A stretch of 64,000 nt of DNA, from positions 1 through 64,000 of the forward strand of contig NZ_SISF01000028.1 in assembly GCF_004310285.1 (NCBI RefSeq), in the 5' to 3' direction. Position numbers and translations under genes: made by a program. Within the stretch, counting starts at the first letter, position 1. Every line of letters begins with the position of its first letter. This document shows positions 26,815 to 35,787 of this stretch, piece by piece. Source of the DNA: Agrobacterium cavarae (GTDB lineage: Bacteria > Pseudomonadota > Alphaproteobacteria > Rhizobiales > Rhizobiaceae). The notes below the pieces were generated by a model. That model did not search any database, was not told the origin of the DNA, and was given only the letters and a program-made list of their open reading frames with translations.

Positions 26815-28995
26815 GTGCAGGAAGACAACAACAAGAAACCGGCGCGCCGTAAACGCCATATTCTGCTTCGCATCGATTCCTGGATCGATTCGAGCCTGTG
26901 GACAGCCGCATCCCGTGTGTTCGATTTCTGGGAAGAGGTGACGATCGCCTCTCGCAAGCTGCATGTGCGTGGCTGGAAGAAATTTCTCGTCAACATGACC
27001 TGCAGCGCGCTGACCGTCGGTACGGCCGGCTCCGTCGTCATGCTGGCGCTGGCGCTGCCCGCCTTCGAGGAAACCAAGAAGGACTGGCGCTATCGCGGTG
27101 ACTTTGCCGTGACTTTCCTCGATCGCTACGGCAACACGATCGGCCATCGCGGCATCATTCACGAAGATTCCGTTCCAATCGACCAGATGCCTGATCACTT
27201 CATCAAGGCGGTTCTGGCAACGGAAGACCGACGCTTCTTCGACCATTTCGGCATCGATTTCATCGGCCTTGCCCGCGCCATGAGCGAGAATGCGCGTGCA
27301 GGTGGCGTCGTCCAGGGCGGGTCGACGCTGACGCAGCAGCTTGCCAAGAACCTGTTTCTGACCAATGAGCGCTCGCTGGAGCGCAAGATCAAGGAAGCCT
27401 TCCTGGCATTGTGGCTGGAAGCCAATATGTCAAAGAAGGAAATCCTCGCGCTCTATCTCGACCGCGCCTATATGGGCGGCGGCACCTTCGGTGCGGCGGC
27501 GGCGGCGCAATTCTATTTCGGCAAGAATCTGACGGACGTCACCCTGGCGGAATCCGCCATCCTTGCCGGCCTGTTCAAGGCTCCGGCGAAATACGCGCCG
27601 CATGTAAACCTGCCGGCCGCGCGTGCGCGCGCCAACACGGTTCTTTCCAACCTCGTCCAGGGCGGATTGATGACCGAAGGCCAGGTGGTCGGTGCACGTC
27701 GCAACCCGGCGACGGTCATCGACCGCGAAGAGGTCCAGGCACCCGATTACTTCCTCGACTGGGCGTTCGACGAAGTGCAGCGCCTGGCCAGGGACGGCAA
27801 GATCAAGGATCACACCGTGGTGGTGCGCACCACCATCGACACCGGCCTGCAACAGGCGGCAGAGCAGGCCATGGAAGGCAGCCTTCGTGAATTCGGCGAA
27901 GGCTACAAGGTTAAGCAGGGCGCGATGGTAATGATCGAGAATGGCGGCGGTATCCGCGCCATGGTTGGCGGTCGCGACTATGGTGAGAGCCAGTTCAACC
28001 GCGCAACGGCGGCCCTTCGTCAGCCGGGTTCTTCCTTCAAGGTCTACACCTATTCTGCCGCGATGGAAAAAGGCTACAAGCCGGAAACGCTGATTTCCGA
28101 CGCGCCTGTCACATGGCGGGGCTGGTCGCCGCAGAATTACGGCCGCTCCTATGCTGGCAAGGTAACGCTGCAGACGGCGCTGGCGAAATCTTACAACACC
28201 GTTCCGGTGCGGCTTGCCAAGGATGTTCTCGGCACGCAGATCATCGTCGACACCGCAAAAGCCATGGGCGTTGCCACGCCGCTTCGCAGCGACAAGACCA
28301 TTCCGCTCGGCACCTCTGAATTGACAGTGCTCGATCAGGCAACCGGCTATGCCGTCTTCCCCGCAAACGGCATGCAATCGCGCCGCCACGGCATCGAGCA
28401 GGTTCTCGATTACGAAGGCAAGGTTCTCTACGACTTCGATCGCGACGAACCGCCGGCGCATCGTGTGCTTTCGGAAGAAGCGACGTCCAAGATGAACCGC
28501 ATGCTGGTCACCATTCCGGTGGAAGGGACCGCACGGCGTGGAGCGCTCGACAATGGCATTGTTTCCGGCGGAAAGACGGGAACGTCACAGGCCTATCGCG
28601 ACGCCTGGTATGTGGGCTTCACCGGTAATTACACGACGGCGGTGTGGTTCGGGAATGACGACTTCACCTCGATGAACAACATGACCGGCGGCGCCCTTCC
28701 TGCCATGACCTTCAAGCGACTGATGGACTATGCCCATCAAGGCATGGAACTGCGTCCTATTCCAGGCATCCAGAACCCGCTGCCAACCGGCTCGCGCCCA
28801 CAACCTGCCGCCAATGGCGCTCAGGTGGCCTCAGCTGACGCCAATGCACTGCCGGCTCTCACCCGCCCCCGCTCTCTTTCGGCAGAAGCTACCCGTATTC
28901 TTCGCGCAGTTGGCCAGCAGTTGAAGGAGGCGTCTGCGCCGACCCTGTCGCCGCAGAAGGTGGCGGATGTTGGCGGTGATGGGGTGAAGCGTTGA
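26815..28995 (+). CDS. Class A penicillin-binding protein (PBP1-type)
   Basis: 726 aa, GTG start. A basic cytoplasmic N-terminus, one membrane anchor (about 60-83), then a GT51 glycosyltransferase domain with catalytic E137 (ATEDRRFF) and QGGSTLTQQ at 167-175. The transpeptidase domain has S406-S-F-K409, S459-Y-N and K587-T-G. It polymerises and cross-links peptidoglycan in the periplasm. The C-terminus (~650-726) is a low-complexity Pro/Ala tail. Its exact paralogue class cannot be settled from this alone. Confidence 0.93.
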   Translation: MQEDNNKKPARRKRHILLRIDSWIDSSLWTAASRVFDFWEEVTIASRKLHVRGWKKFLVNMTCSALTVGTAGSVVMLALALPAFEETKKDWRYRGDFAVTFLDRYGNTIGHRGIIHEDSVPIDQMPDHFIKAVLATEDRRFFDHFGIDFIGLARAMSENARAGGVVQGGSTLTQQLAKNLFLTNERSLERKIKEAFLALWLEANMSKKEILALYLDRAYMGGGTFGAAAAAQFYFGKNLTDVTLAESAILAGLFKAPAKYAPHVNLPAARARANTVLSNLVQGGLMTEGQVVGARRNPATVIDREEVQAPDYFLDWAFDEVQRLARDGKIKDHTVVVRTTIDTGLQQAAEQAMEGSLREFGEGYKVKQGAMVMIENGGGIRAMVGGRDYGESQFNRATAALRQPGSSFKVYTYSAAMEKGYKPETLISDAPVTWRGWSPQNYGRSYAGKVTLQTALAKSYNTVPVRLAKDVLGTQIIVDTAKAMGVATPLRSDKTIPLGTSELTVLDQATGYAVFPANGMQSRRHGIEQVLDYEGKVLYDFDRDEPPAHRVLSEEATSKMNRMLVTIPVEGTARRGALDNGIVSGGKTGTSQAYRDAWYVGFTGNYTTAVWFGNDDFTSMNNMTGGALPAMTFKRLMDYAHQGMELRPIPGIQNPLPTGSRPQPAANGAQVASADANALPALTRPRSLSAEATRILRAVGQQLKEASAPTLSPQKVADVGGDGVKR

Positions 28996-29008
28996 GAGGC
29001 TGACACCT

Positions 29009-30181
29009 TCAAGCGACCGAAACCCGCTGATGGTTTTTGAAGTGGCCGAGCGCCAGCATCAGGCATAGCGCGGCTCCGCTGCAGAAAATCATCAGCGAAA
29101 GCATGGCGGACGGGCCCGCAGCCGCCATGAGGAATGACAGAAGCGGCGGCGCGGTGGCATTCACGAGATTCATAGGCAGGCCGATCATCGACATCGCTGC
29201 GGCGTAGTCTGATTTCTCGTAGAACTCCAACGGCATGGTCGCCCGCGCGACGGCAAAAGCACCGCTGCCAATGCCGAAGATCACGATATAGGCAAGGATA
29301 GCTCCACTGCTGGCACCGAAAATCACAGGTATCAGCATAGCCACGGGGATCATGGCTCCTGAAAAGATTCCGGCCCGAACCGCGTTCCATCGTTTGCCTC
29401 CTATCAATTCTATCAGCCGCCCGCCCACTTTCAGAATGCCCATGAGGGAGGCCAGGCCAACCGCCAAAGTCAGGTCTGCACCCAGCGCCTTGAAAAGCTC
29501 TATGCCGACCGCTTCCATTCCCAAGGTGACAAAGCTGTTCAGCGAGATGGCGGCGACGAGGAACCAGAGAATGTGGCCTTTCCGACTTGTGGTTCTGCTG
29601 GAGACTGAAGCGGCGGGATGGCTTCTGACATCCGGCAGGCTCACAGCGATCAAGGGGAGCACAAGAAGAAGAATGCCGCCCGCATAGATTTGCGTTGCGC
29701 CGCGCCAACCGACGAGGTGATCAAGCCACGCCGTCAGCGGCCAGAAGACGCTGCCCGCAAGGCCGGTAACCAGCATCAATGACCCGATCATGCCTCGCGC
29801 TCTGTTGCCTGCGAACTCTGCGAGATAGGCATAAGCAGAGGTGGTGAGAAACATGGCACCACCAAAACCGATGGCGCACCAGCTTGCCAGGTAGGCCAAG
29901 AGTGAGTTGATGCTCCCCATCGCAGCAAGGCCGATACAGATCACGCTTGCACCGCATAGCATGACGTGTTTCACCCCCAACCTCGCGAAAGCTTTCCCCA
30001 CAACAGGTGCGGACAGGCCCATCACCACATACATCGCTGTCACACGGAGGAACGCCGTCGCTGGGTCGATTTGAAGATCTTTAGCAATGGAGGATGCCAG
30101 CACCGGCAGGATGCCGACTATACCCCATCCGGCGATTTGGGTGATGGCCAGAGTTATAAAAACAAGGACACGCGATTTCAT
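29009..30181 (-). CDS. MFS transporter
   Basis: 390 aa with about 12 membrane helices in two halves. The loop after helix 2 reads GKAFARLGVKHVM (an MFS motif A variant), and a hydrophilic linker lies near residue 200. The substrate is unknown. It converges on the PBP gene with only a 13-base gap and no visible terminator. Confidence 0.87.
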   Translation of the reverse strand: MKSRVLVFITLAITQIAGWGIVGILPVLASSIAKDLQIDPATAFLRVTAMYVVMGLSAPVVGKAFARLGVKHVMLCGASVICIGLAAMGSINSLLAYLASWCAIGFGGAMFLTTSAYAYLAEFAGNRARGMIGSLMLVTGLAGSVFWPLTAWLDHLVGWRGATQIYAGGILLLVLPLIAVSLPDVRSHPAASVSSRTTSRKGHILWFLVAAISLNSFVTLGMEAVGIELFKALGADLTLAVGLASLMGILKVGGRLIELIGGKRWNAVRAGIFSGAMIPVAMLIPVIFGASSGAILAYIVIFGIGSGAFAVARATMPLEFYEKSDYAAAMSMIGLPMNLVNATAPPLLSFLMAAAGPSAMLSLMIFCSGAALCLMLALGHFKNHQRVSVA

Positions 30182-30432
30182 CGCTGCACGCTAATGCGGT
30201 CGCGTGTCAATCATGTAACATCCTCGCCTGGACAATCGTCACGCTTTTGGAATTCAGCGGGCGTTTGTCGCAGAGAAGGCGGCGCATCCACTGCCAAGTC
30301 ATTCATCTGACCTCACCGGCAACTCGCACGTCAAAAGAGCTGCAACCAAATCGCACCTCCAACCGTTTGCAAGAGCACAAAAGCGCCCATCGGGACTTGG
30401 GCGCTCCCCTCAATACCGGTTGGAGCCAAGAC

Positions 30433-30864
30433 ATGAGTGATGCATCCCACGGGGAAGCTTCCGCCTATCCTTTTCAGTTGCTGTTCGTGCCTTTTCCCTT
30501 TGTCTGCTTTTCGCTGACGCTTGCGACGGACATTGCCTATTGGCGCACCGCCAACCTGATGTGGTCGAATTTTTCGGCTTGGCTTCTTTTCGCGGGGCTG
30601 GTCGCCGGCGGTCTGGCAATTCTTGCCGGTCTCGTCGATCTGCTGCGCCGGCGCACCCGACCGATGCGCCCGTCGTTCGTCTCCATCATCCTTTTCATCG
30701 TGATGCTGATCCTCGCCTTCATCAACAGTCTCGTTCACGCCGGTGACGGTTGGACGGCTGTGGTGCCTTACGGGCTCTTGCTTTCGGCCATCACCTTCGT
30801 GGTGTCGTTGATGGCTGTTTCCGCCTCCTCCCGCAAATATGCCCGTCTGGCCTGGAGAGTATGA
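30433..30864 (+). CDS. DUF2231 family membrane protein
   Basis: 143 aa with four predicted helices. The HGEASAYPFQLLFVPFPFVCF opening and a loop with DLLRRRTRP fit the DUF2231 family. The ATG at 30433 follows GGAG at seven bases. Its stop overlaps the start of the next gene as ATGA, so the two are translationally coupled. DUF2231 proteins commonly sit beside periplasmic sugar dehydrogenases; a role in electron transfer or anchoring is only a guess. Confidence 0.85.
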   Translation: MSDASHGEASAYPFQLLFVPFPFVCFSLTLATDIAYWRTANLMWSNFSAWLLFAGLVAGGLAILAGLVDLLRRRTRPMRPSFVSIILFIVMLILAFINSLVHAGDGWTAVVPYGLLLSAITFVVSLMAVSASSRKYARLAWRV

Positions 30865-32363
30865 TCATGGTTTCTCGCATTTTAGCCCCCGCCGTGCTGC
30901 TTGCAGGCGTTGCACTCATTCTGCCGGCCTGCAGCGACCAGAGCGATAATTTCGATATCTCCCAGCAGATCGGCCCCGACCCTGTTCTTCCCGAGCCCTC
31001 CATGAGCCTGATCCCCGACTTGAAGGTCGCAGAGGTGGTGGGCTGGAAGGACGGCGAAATGCCGACGGTGCCGGAAGGCCTGAAGATTTCCGTCTACCAG
31101 AAGGACCTCGTCAATCCGCGCACCGTGCATACGCTGCCGAATGGCGACGTTCTGGTCGTGCAATCGAGGGCACCGGAAGGAGGGCAATCGTCGTCGCGTC
31201 CCAAGGACATCATCCGCGGCTTCATCATGTCGATTGCCCATGGCGAAACCGGTGGACCGCCGAAGGAAAGCAACATCATCACCCTGCTTCGGGACACGAA
31301 CCGAGATGGCATTGTGGACGAGCGCCACGATCTTCTGAAGAAGCTTGACTCGCCGTTTGGCGTCGCCTTTGCCGACAACACGCTTTATGTCGCAACGTCC
31401 AATGAAATCCTTGCCTACCCCTATCAACTGGGTCAGACCGAAATCATCGCCGAACCGCGCGTGCTGACCCAGCTTCCGGGTGGCCCGATCAACCACCACT
31501 GGACAAAGGATCTGGCGCTGAGCCCCGATGGCAAGTTCCTCTATGCCTCCGTCGGATCGAATTCGAACATCACCGAAAACGGGCTGGAGGCCGAAAAGAA
31601 CCGAGCCGCTATCCTGCAGGTTGACCGCCAGACGGGTGCGTGGAAGCTGTTTGCGTCCGGTTTGCGCAATCCCAACGGTCTTGCCTTCAACCCCGAAAGC
31701 AAGGAGTTGTGGGCCGTTATTAACGAGCGCGACGAGCTCGGCCCGAACCTTGTGCCCGACTACATGACGTCGGTGAAGGAAGGCGGCTTCTACGGCTGGC
31801 CTTGGAGCTATTTCGGCAACCATGTGGATGACCGCGTGCATCCTCTCCGGCCGGATATGGTGGAGAAGGCGATCAAGCCGGATTACGCGCTGTCCAGCCA
31901 TGTTGCTGCGCTTGGCCTCACCTTCTCGCTGAACTCGGCGCTGCCTGCCCCCTACCAGAACGGTGCCTTCATCGGCGAACATGGAAGCTGGAACAGGACG
32001 GCCTTCAATGGCTACCGCGTGACCTTCGTGCCGTTCGAAAACGGCAAGCCCGTCGGCAAAACTCAGGACGTGGTGACGGGATTCATTCAGGGCGACAAGG
32101 CGAGAGGCCGTCCCGTCGGCGTCGGCATCGACGGCACCGGCGCGTTGCTGGTAGCAGATGATGCGGGCAATACGGTGTGGCGTGTTGCAGCCGCAGATGG
32201 CGCTGTCTCACCGGCGCCGATTGCGACCGACGATGTCTCCGGCGCATCGTCGGGCCCTGCCCAAACGGGACAACCGGCAGCACCCGCAGTTCCTGCCCAG
32301 CCTGCGGCACCTGCACAGCCAGCAGCTCCCGCATTGCCGGCACCGCCCGCCCCTGCGAATTGA
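30861..32363 (+). CDS. Sorbosone dehydrogenase family lipoprotein (PQQ-GDH-like propeller)
   Basis: About 500 aa. A lipoprotein signal ends at the lipobox LPAC, followed by a six-blade beta-propeller like L-sorbosone dehydrogenase and YliI (GGPINHHWTKDLALSPDG, GSNSNITENG, GLRNPNGLAF, GYRVTFVPF). It is expected in the periplasm, oxidising a sugar or aldehyde with PQQ. No PQQ synthesis gene is nearby. The last ~45 residues are Pro/Ala-rich repeats (PAAPAQPAAPA). A second ATG at 30867 is equally possible. Confidence 0.88.
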   Translation: MIMVSRILAPAVLLAGVALILPACSDQSDNFDISQQIGPDPVLPEPSMSLIPDLKVAEVVGWKDGEMPTVPEGLKISVYQKDLVNPRTVHTLPNGDVLVVQSRAPEGGQSSSRPKDIIRGFIMSIAHGETGGPPKESNIITLLRDTNRDGIVDERHDLLKKLDSPFGVAFADNTLYVATSNEILAYPYQLGQTEIIAEPRVLTQLPGGPINHHWTKDLALSPDGKFLYASVGSNSNITENGLEAEKNRAAILQVDRQTGAWKLFASGLRNPNGLAFNPESKELWAVINERDELGPNLVPDYMTSVKEGGFYGWPWSYFGNHVDDRVHPLRPDMVEKAIKPDYALSSHVAALGLTFSLNSALPAPYQNGAFIGEHGSWNRTAFNGYRVTFVPFENGKPVGKTQDVVTGFIQGDKARGRPVGVGIDGTGALLVADDAGNTVWRVAAADGAVSPAPIATDDVSGASSGPAQTGQPAAPAVPAQPAAPAQPAAPALPAPPAPAN

Positions 32364-32384
32364 GAAATATCGATGATGAGGAAT

Positions 32385-32418
32385 GGCCGGCCACCTGATC
32401 AGGTGGCCGGCCCTTTTT
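32385..32418. terminator. Bidirectional terminator, 28-base perfect palindrome
   Basis: Two 14-base arms (32385-32398 and 32399-32412), each the complement of the other (GGCCGGCCACCTGA and its partner), followed on the plus strand by TTTTT. It lies between convergent genes and ends the sorbosone dehydrogenase transcript; the T run overlaps the next gene's stop codon. Confidence 0.85.
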
Positions 32419-32866
32419 ATGACGTCCGCGCGGCCTTACGCCCGCGCACCTTGGCGTCGTTGAATGCAATCGCGGACCGGATCAGCGCCGAGAGCGCATC
32501 GTCATCGATGTCATCACCTTCGTGAAGGTCGATCGCACGGCGTGTCCCCCCGTCAAGCGAAGCGTTGAACATACCGAACGGATCCGCCAGCGACGCGCCG
32601 TGAGGGAAGGTCATTTTTACGGTGGAGCGATAGGTCTCCCCAGTACAGATGATGCCGTTGCAGGCCCAGACGGGCACGCCACGCCATTTCCAGTCCTCCT
32701 CCACACGTGGATCCGCACTGCGAATAATAGATCTGATCCGCGACAGCACCTGCCCACGCCAGTCCGTCAACTCGGCAATCCGTCCGTCGATCAGCCGGGA
32801 AGCCGGAGAGCCTTCCTCATCCTCTGTCGGAGCGATGCCCACAGAGTCGGCGGCGTCCATATGCAT
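32417..32866 (-). CDS. DUF1801 family protein
   Basis: 149 aa. IAELTDWRGQVLSRIRSII ... VEEDWKWRGVPVWACNGIIC ... MTFPHGASLADP is the usual DUF1801 (YdhG-like) pattern, a small soluble fold of unknown function. GAGGAG five bases before the ATG at 32866 decides the start. Confidence 0.85.
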   Translation of the reverse strand: MHMDAADSVGIAPTEDEEGSPASRLIDGRIAELTDWRGQVLSRIRSIIRSADPRVEEDWKWRGVPVWACNGIICTGETYRSTVKMTFPHGASLADPFGMFNASLDGGTRRAIDLHEGDDIDDDALSALIRSAIAFNDAKVRGRKAARTS

Positions 32867-33113
32867 GTGCTCTCCTCTACCATCAGCGCTAGGTAGCACA
32901 TCCTAGCACATGCAACCTTGATTTTAACTTTAGAAAACTGAAAAACACGACAAGCGCACAGAAAGGCTCCAAAATATTGCGGGTCCTTCAAAGCCAAAAA
33001 AAGTCTTTACCTTCCAACGCGAAAGACAACAGCGGCAGGGGTGCGCAGCTTGAATATCCCCATCGAAGGTGCGCAATTGCTCGCGAGGGACATCTCATCT
33101 AGGGGGAACTATT

Positions 33114-33449
33114 ATGAAGAAACTCAATCCTTTGCTTGCCGCTCTGGCAGTGTTCGTCTGTACATCCGCAATGGCACAGGCCGACGACCTGACCTTTACG
33201 CTGAAGAACGGTACCAAGTCCGTCCTGACGCGCTTTTACACATCGCCGGTTGGCGTCAATGAATGGGAAGACGACGTCTTCGGCGAGCAGGTTCTCGAAC
33301 CAGGCGAAAGCATCGACATCACCATTGCCGACGGCCGCACGGTCTGTCGCTACGACATGCGTTTCGAGTTCGAAGAAGGCTCCGGCCTCGACACGACGGA
33401 AGACAGACAGGATCTCTGCAAGCTCGGTTCTTACACGATTCACGAGTAA
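33114..33449 (+). CDS. Small secreted protein with two conserved cysteines
   Basis: 111 aa with a signal peptide (MKKLNPLLAALAVFVCTSAMA, cleaved before QADD). The mature part has FYTSPVGVNEWEDD, then GESIDITIADGRTVCRYDMR and DLCKLGSYTI. This pattern recurs in a family of small alphaproteobacterial periplasmic proteins without known function, as far as I recall. The two mature cysteines could form a disulfide. AGGGGG before the ATG is a strong ribosome site. Confidence 0.8.
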   Translation: MKKLNPLLAALAVFVCTSAMAQADDLTFTLKNGTKSVLTRFYTSPVGVNEWEDDVFGEQVLEPGESIDITIADGRTVCRYDMRFEFEEGSGLDTTEDRQDLCKLGSYTIHE

Positions 33450-33848
33450 GAGACAGCTCGTAAGGGCGCTGGCGTCATCGATCAGTGCCCTACGGCACCT
33501 GCCCAAAAATCGAAAACAATTTTTGAGAGCGCGACGTGTCGATCCAAAGAGCGAGACACGTCCGTTTCGCGTCCAAAGGGACGTACGCGCCCTGGGAACG
33601 AAGACCGATTTAGGGTGTCGCTTGCAAAAGTCTGCGCGACACTCTCTTCGGAGTCGGCGCAGATGCACGCCTGGATTGTCTAAGCCGCCAAGAGGGCGAT
33701 ACTTCGACCCGCCACCAGAGTTTCCCGACGCAGCGCATATCTAAGAACCAGAATATTCCAGTACAGGTTTGACCATCCCTCATCCAGGGCATTTCCCCGA
33801 GTCGGAATCAATGCTAACCGTGACGCTGCTCCAAATCGGGAAAGCAGT
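33450..33848. other. Intergenic region with inverted repeats (degenerate mosaic repeat)
   Basis: GACGTGTC (33533-33540) pairs with GACACGTC (33555-33562); GTGTCGC (33615-33621) pairs with GCGACAC (33636-33642). Nearby AAAATCGAAAACAATTTT and GCGTCCAAAGGGACG recall the repeat after ftrA, so this is probably a decayed copy. I see no gene in it; the promoter of the next gene should be near its right end. Confidence 0.45.
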
Positions 33849-34436
33849 GTGTTTCGAGTTCCGTTTCTTGTCGCCATCTCGCTCGTCATTGCCTTCGGCG
33901 GTGGCATCGTTTCCACGCTAGTGGCGCTGGAAGCCACATCCGGTTTCGGGTCGATCAAGATCGGCGCGTGGAACGCGTTTCCCGAATCGCAGACGATCGA
34001 AGCGGACCCTTACGCCAAGGCGCACCGGGCGGATGCAGGCAAGCTTCTCTATGGAACGGCCGAAGGTTTGGCCTTTACCGCGGCGAATGACAGCAGCGGC
34101 CAGCGCTTGACCGGCCAGTGCCGCTATACGCTTACCGGCAACCTGCCGCCTGCTCGCTTCTGGACCATCTATGTTGCCGATCAACAGGGTAATCTTTTGG
34201 ATGACGGATCTGGACGGCCGATCGCCCTGAATTCACGCAACCTTCTGCACGGCCCTGAAGGTGGTGTCTCCATTACGCTTGCGTCAACGGCAACGCCGTT
34301 CAACTGGCTTGCCGTGCCGACAAACGGCGATTTCAAGCTGGTCCTGACGCTGCTCGATACCCCGATTGCTGGAAGTGCGGGTCTGATCGACATCACCATG
34401 CCGACGATCAACAAAACGGATTGCGGCAATGCTTAG
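33849..34436 (+). CDS. DUF1214 domain protein
   Basis: 195 aa with an N-terminal membrane anchor (VPFLVAISLVIAFGGGIVS). The DUF1214 core is seen in TGNLPPARFWTIYVADQQGNLL and NWLAVPTNGDFKLVLTLLDTP. The start is a GTG at 33849, inferred from the anchor position. It overlaps the following DUF1254 gene by eight bases. DUF1214 and DUF1254 often occur in one polypeptide; here they are separate and in reverse order. Function unknown. Confidence 0.82.
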   Translation: MFRVPFLVAISLVIAFGGGIVSTLVALEATSGFGSIKIGAWNAFPESQTIEADPYAKAHRADAGKLLYGTAEGLAFTAANDSSGQRLTGQCRYTLTGNLPPARFWTIYVADQQGNLLDDGSGRPIALNSRNLLHGPEGGVSITLASTATPFNWLAVPTNGDFKLVLTLLDTPIAGSAGLIDITMPTINKTDCGNA

Positions 34437-34980
34437 GCTCACTTTGGCGATCTTCACGGGCCTAGTGGGTGCAGCTGTCCTCCACCTCGTTATCCTCTTT
34501 TCGATCCCGCACTTTTCCAACCGCGATGCCTATACGCGCGCGGAATTTCAGGCTGTGCCCAATCGTTTTCATCTGGTCGACAAGGATGGTCACCGCAAGG
34601 GTGGTCTGAGCAGCGAAGACCCTTTCATGCGGGTTGCCGTGTGTACCTATAATGTCGAAGAGAAGCCGGTCAGGCTCTCGGCCTTCGGTGCCGTGCCGTT
34701 CTGGTCGATCGCAATTTTCGACAGTGCATCCAATGAAATCTTCAGCATGAACGACCGCACATCGGCGGGGGGTGAACTGGATATTCTGATTTCCACCCCG
34801 GAGCAAAGCGGGGCCATTCGCAAGGCGGAAGTCCAAGCGCTATCGAAATCGATTTTGGTGGAAGCAAATCGCAACGAGGGCTATGCCGTTTTGCGAACGA
34901 TGGTACCGCAGGCAAGCTTCCTGGAAGAAGCAGAGCGGTTTCTCGGAGAGGCTACATGCGAGCCCGCACCGCTGAAGTAG
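34429..34980 (+). CDS. DUF1254 domain protein
   Basis: 183 aa with one N-terminal membrane helix (about 5-27), then a DUF1254-like domain (DPFMRVAVCTYNVEEKPVRL, VPFWSIAIFDSASNEIFSMND). It begins inside the end of the DUF1214 gene, so the two products are made together and probably form an envelope-associated complex. No catalytic residues are apparent to me. Confidence 0.8.
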   Translation: MLRLTLAIFTGLVGAAVLHLVILFSIPHFSNRDAYTRAEFQAVPNRFHLVDKDGHRKGGLSSEDPFMRVAVCTYNVEEKPVRLSAFGAVPFWSIAIFDSASNEIFSMNDRTSAGGELDILISTPEQSGAIRKAEVQALSKSILVEANRNEGYAVLRTMVPQASFLEEAERFLGEATCEPAPLK

Positions 34981-35010
34981 GCGCACTTCAGAGCATCGTA
35001 AAAAGATCGG

Positions 35011-35211
35011 TCAGGCGTTGAGAGCCGTTTCGGAAGAAGCCGCCGCATTGCCCTTCCGCTTGCGCGTCTTGGTCTTCTCGGCGAAGTCATAACGCTCGTA
35101 GCGCACACCGGTAAAAAACAGCAGCTGCGCTGGGCCGGCTGCGATTGCGTTCGCGTCAGCCGTCTTGTGAGGACGCCGCGTCGCCGTCGAAATCGAAATA
35201 ATGTCTGCCAT
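35011..35211 (-). CDS. Small conserved hypothetical protein
   Basis: 66 aa beginning MADIISISTATRRP and containing LLFFTGVRYERYDF, a pattern I associate with a small Rhizobiales-conserved protein. The C-terminal half is basic (KTKTRKRKG). The second of two close ATGs is chosen because AAGGAG stands six bases before it. Function unknown. Confidence 0.7.
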   Translation of the reverse strand: MADIISISTATRRPHKTADANAIAAGPAQLLFFTGVRYERYDFAEKTKTRKRKGNAAASSETALNA

Positions 35212-35217
35212 TGCCAT

Positions 35218-35787
35218 CTCCTTTCACAGGCACGACGGATGTTGTTGACCGGATCGCGATGCATGACTTTCCATCCGACGATCCAGTATGAGGAAGCGCC
35301 ATATCGAGCTTTTCAGCAAAAATTTCTTTTTGATCTGCGTGCCGGAGTCTTCAGGACGGCGGCATCAAGCCGATATGGAATGCCAGTACCACTACATCGG
35401 GCATCACCAGTCCACGGACTGGGCATTAACTGAGGCTTGGACATTTCGTCCGTCCCTCATAAGCGAGCTCATGTCAGAACTTTAGCACCGAATCTCGGAC
35501 TTGCCCACGACATTAGAATCATCGGGAGGTTAAACAAAGGTTAATGATAAAACGCCGCCCTCTGTCTCTCTTCCAATGTTGAGGTTCATTGCGCCCTAAT
35601 CAAGGCCCATGCGGGATGAACGCCAAAGTTGGCTCGCGGTTCCAGCGGCTCGGAAAATCCTTTCGTTAACAAAACAGCTGTGAATAAGCCGAAAAATCCT
35701 CTTGCCGACGCCCGTGGTTAACAGGGCGTCAACGCATTCGTTATAGTTTGAGCGCTCCTGTAGTTTTGCGTCTGGTTGGGTATTGCG
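35218..35787. other. Long intergenic region before the DUF2336 gene
   Basis: About 570 bases without a convincing gene. A 65-codon ORF at 35288-35485 lacks a ribosome site. The right half holds TTAA-rich elements, including the CtrA-type site listed separately and single TTAAC half-sites near 35666 and 35718. A leader or promoter region for the DUF2336 gene is the likely content. Confidence 0.4.
35530..35544. promoter_or_regulatory. CtrA-type binding site (TTAA-N7-TTAA)
   Basis: TTAA at 35530-35533, seven bases, TTAA at 35541-35544. It matches the CtrA consensus and lies about 245 bases before the probable DUF2336 start. TTAA motifs are common in A+T-rich gaps, so by itself this is suggestive. 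Confidence 0.5.

Noticed and set aside
27430..28461. 343-codon open frame on the minus strand
   Set aside because: Antisense to the penicillin-binding protein gene, and low-complexity Arg/Ala-rich translation without recognisable motifs.
30882..31982. 366-codon open frame on the minus strand
   Set aside because: Antisense to the sorbosone dehydrogenase gene, which has a full lipoprotein signal and family motifs.
35288..35485. 65-codon plus-strand ORF in the gap before DUF2336
   Set aside because: No Shine-Dalgarno sequence and no recognisable or conserved-looking segments.
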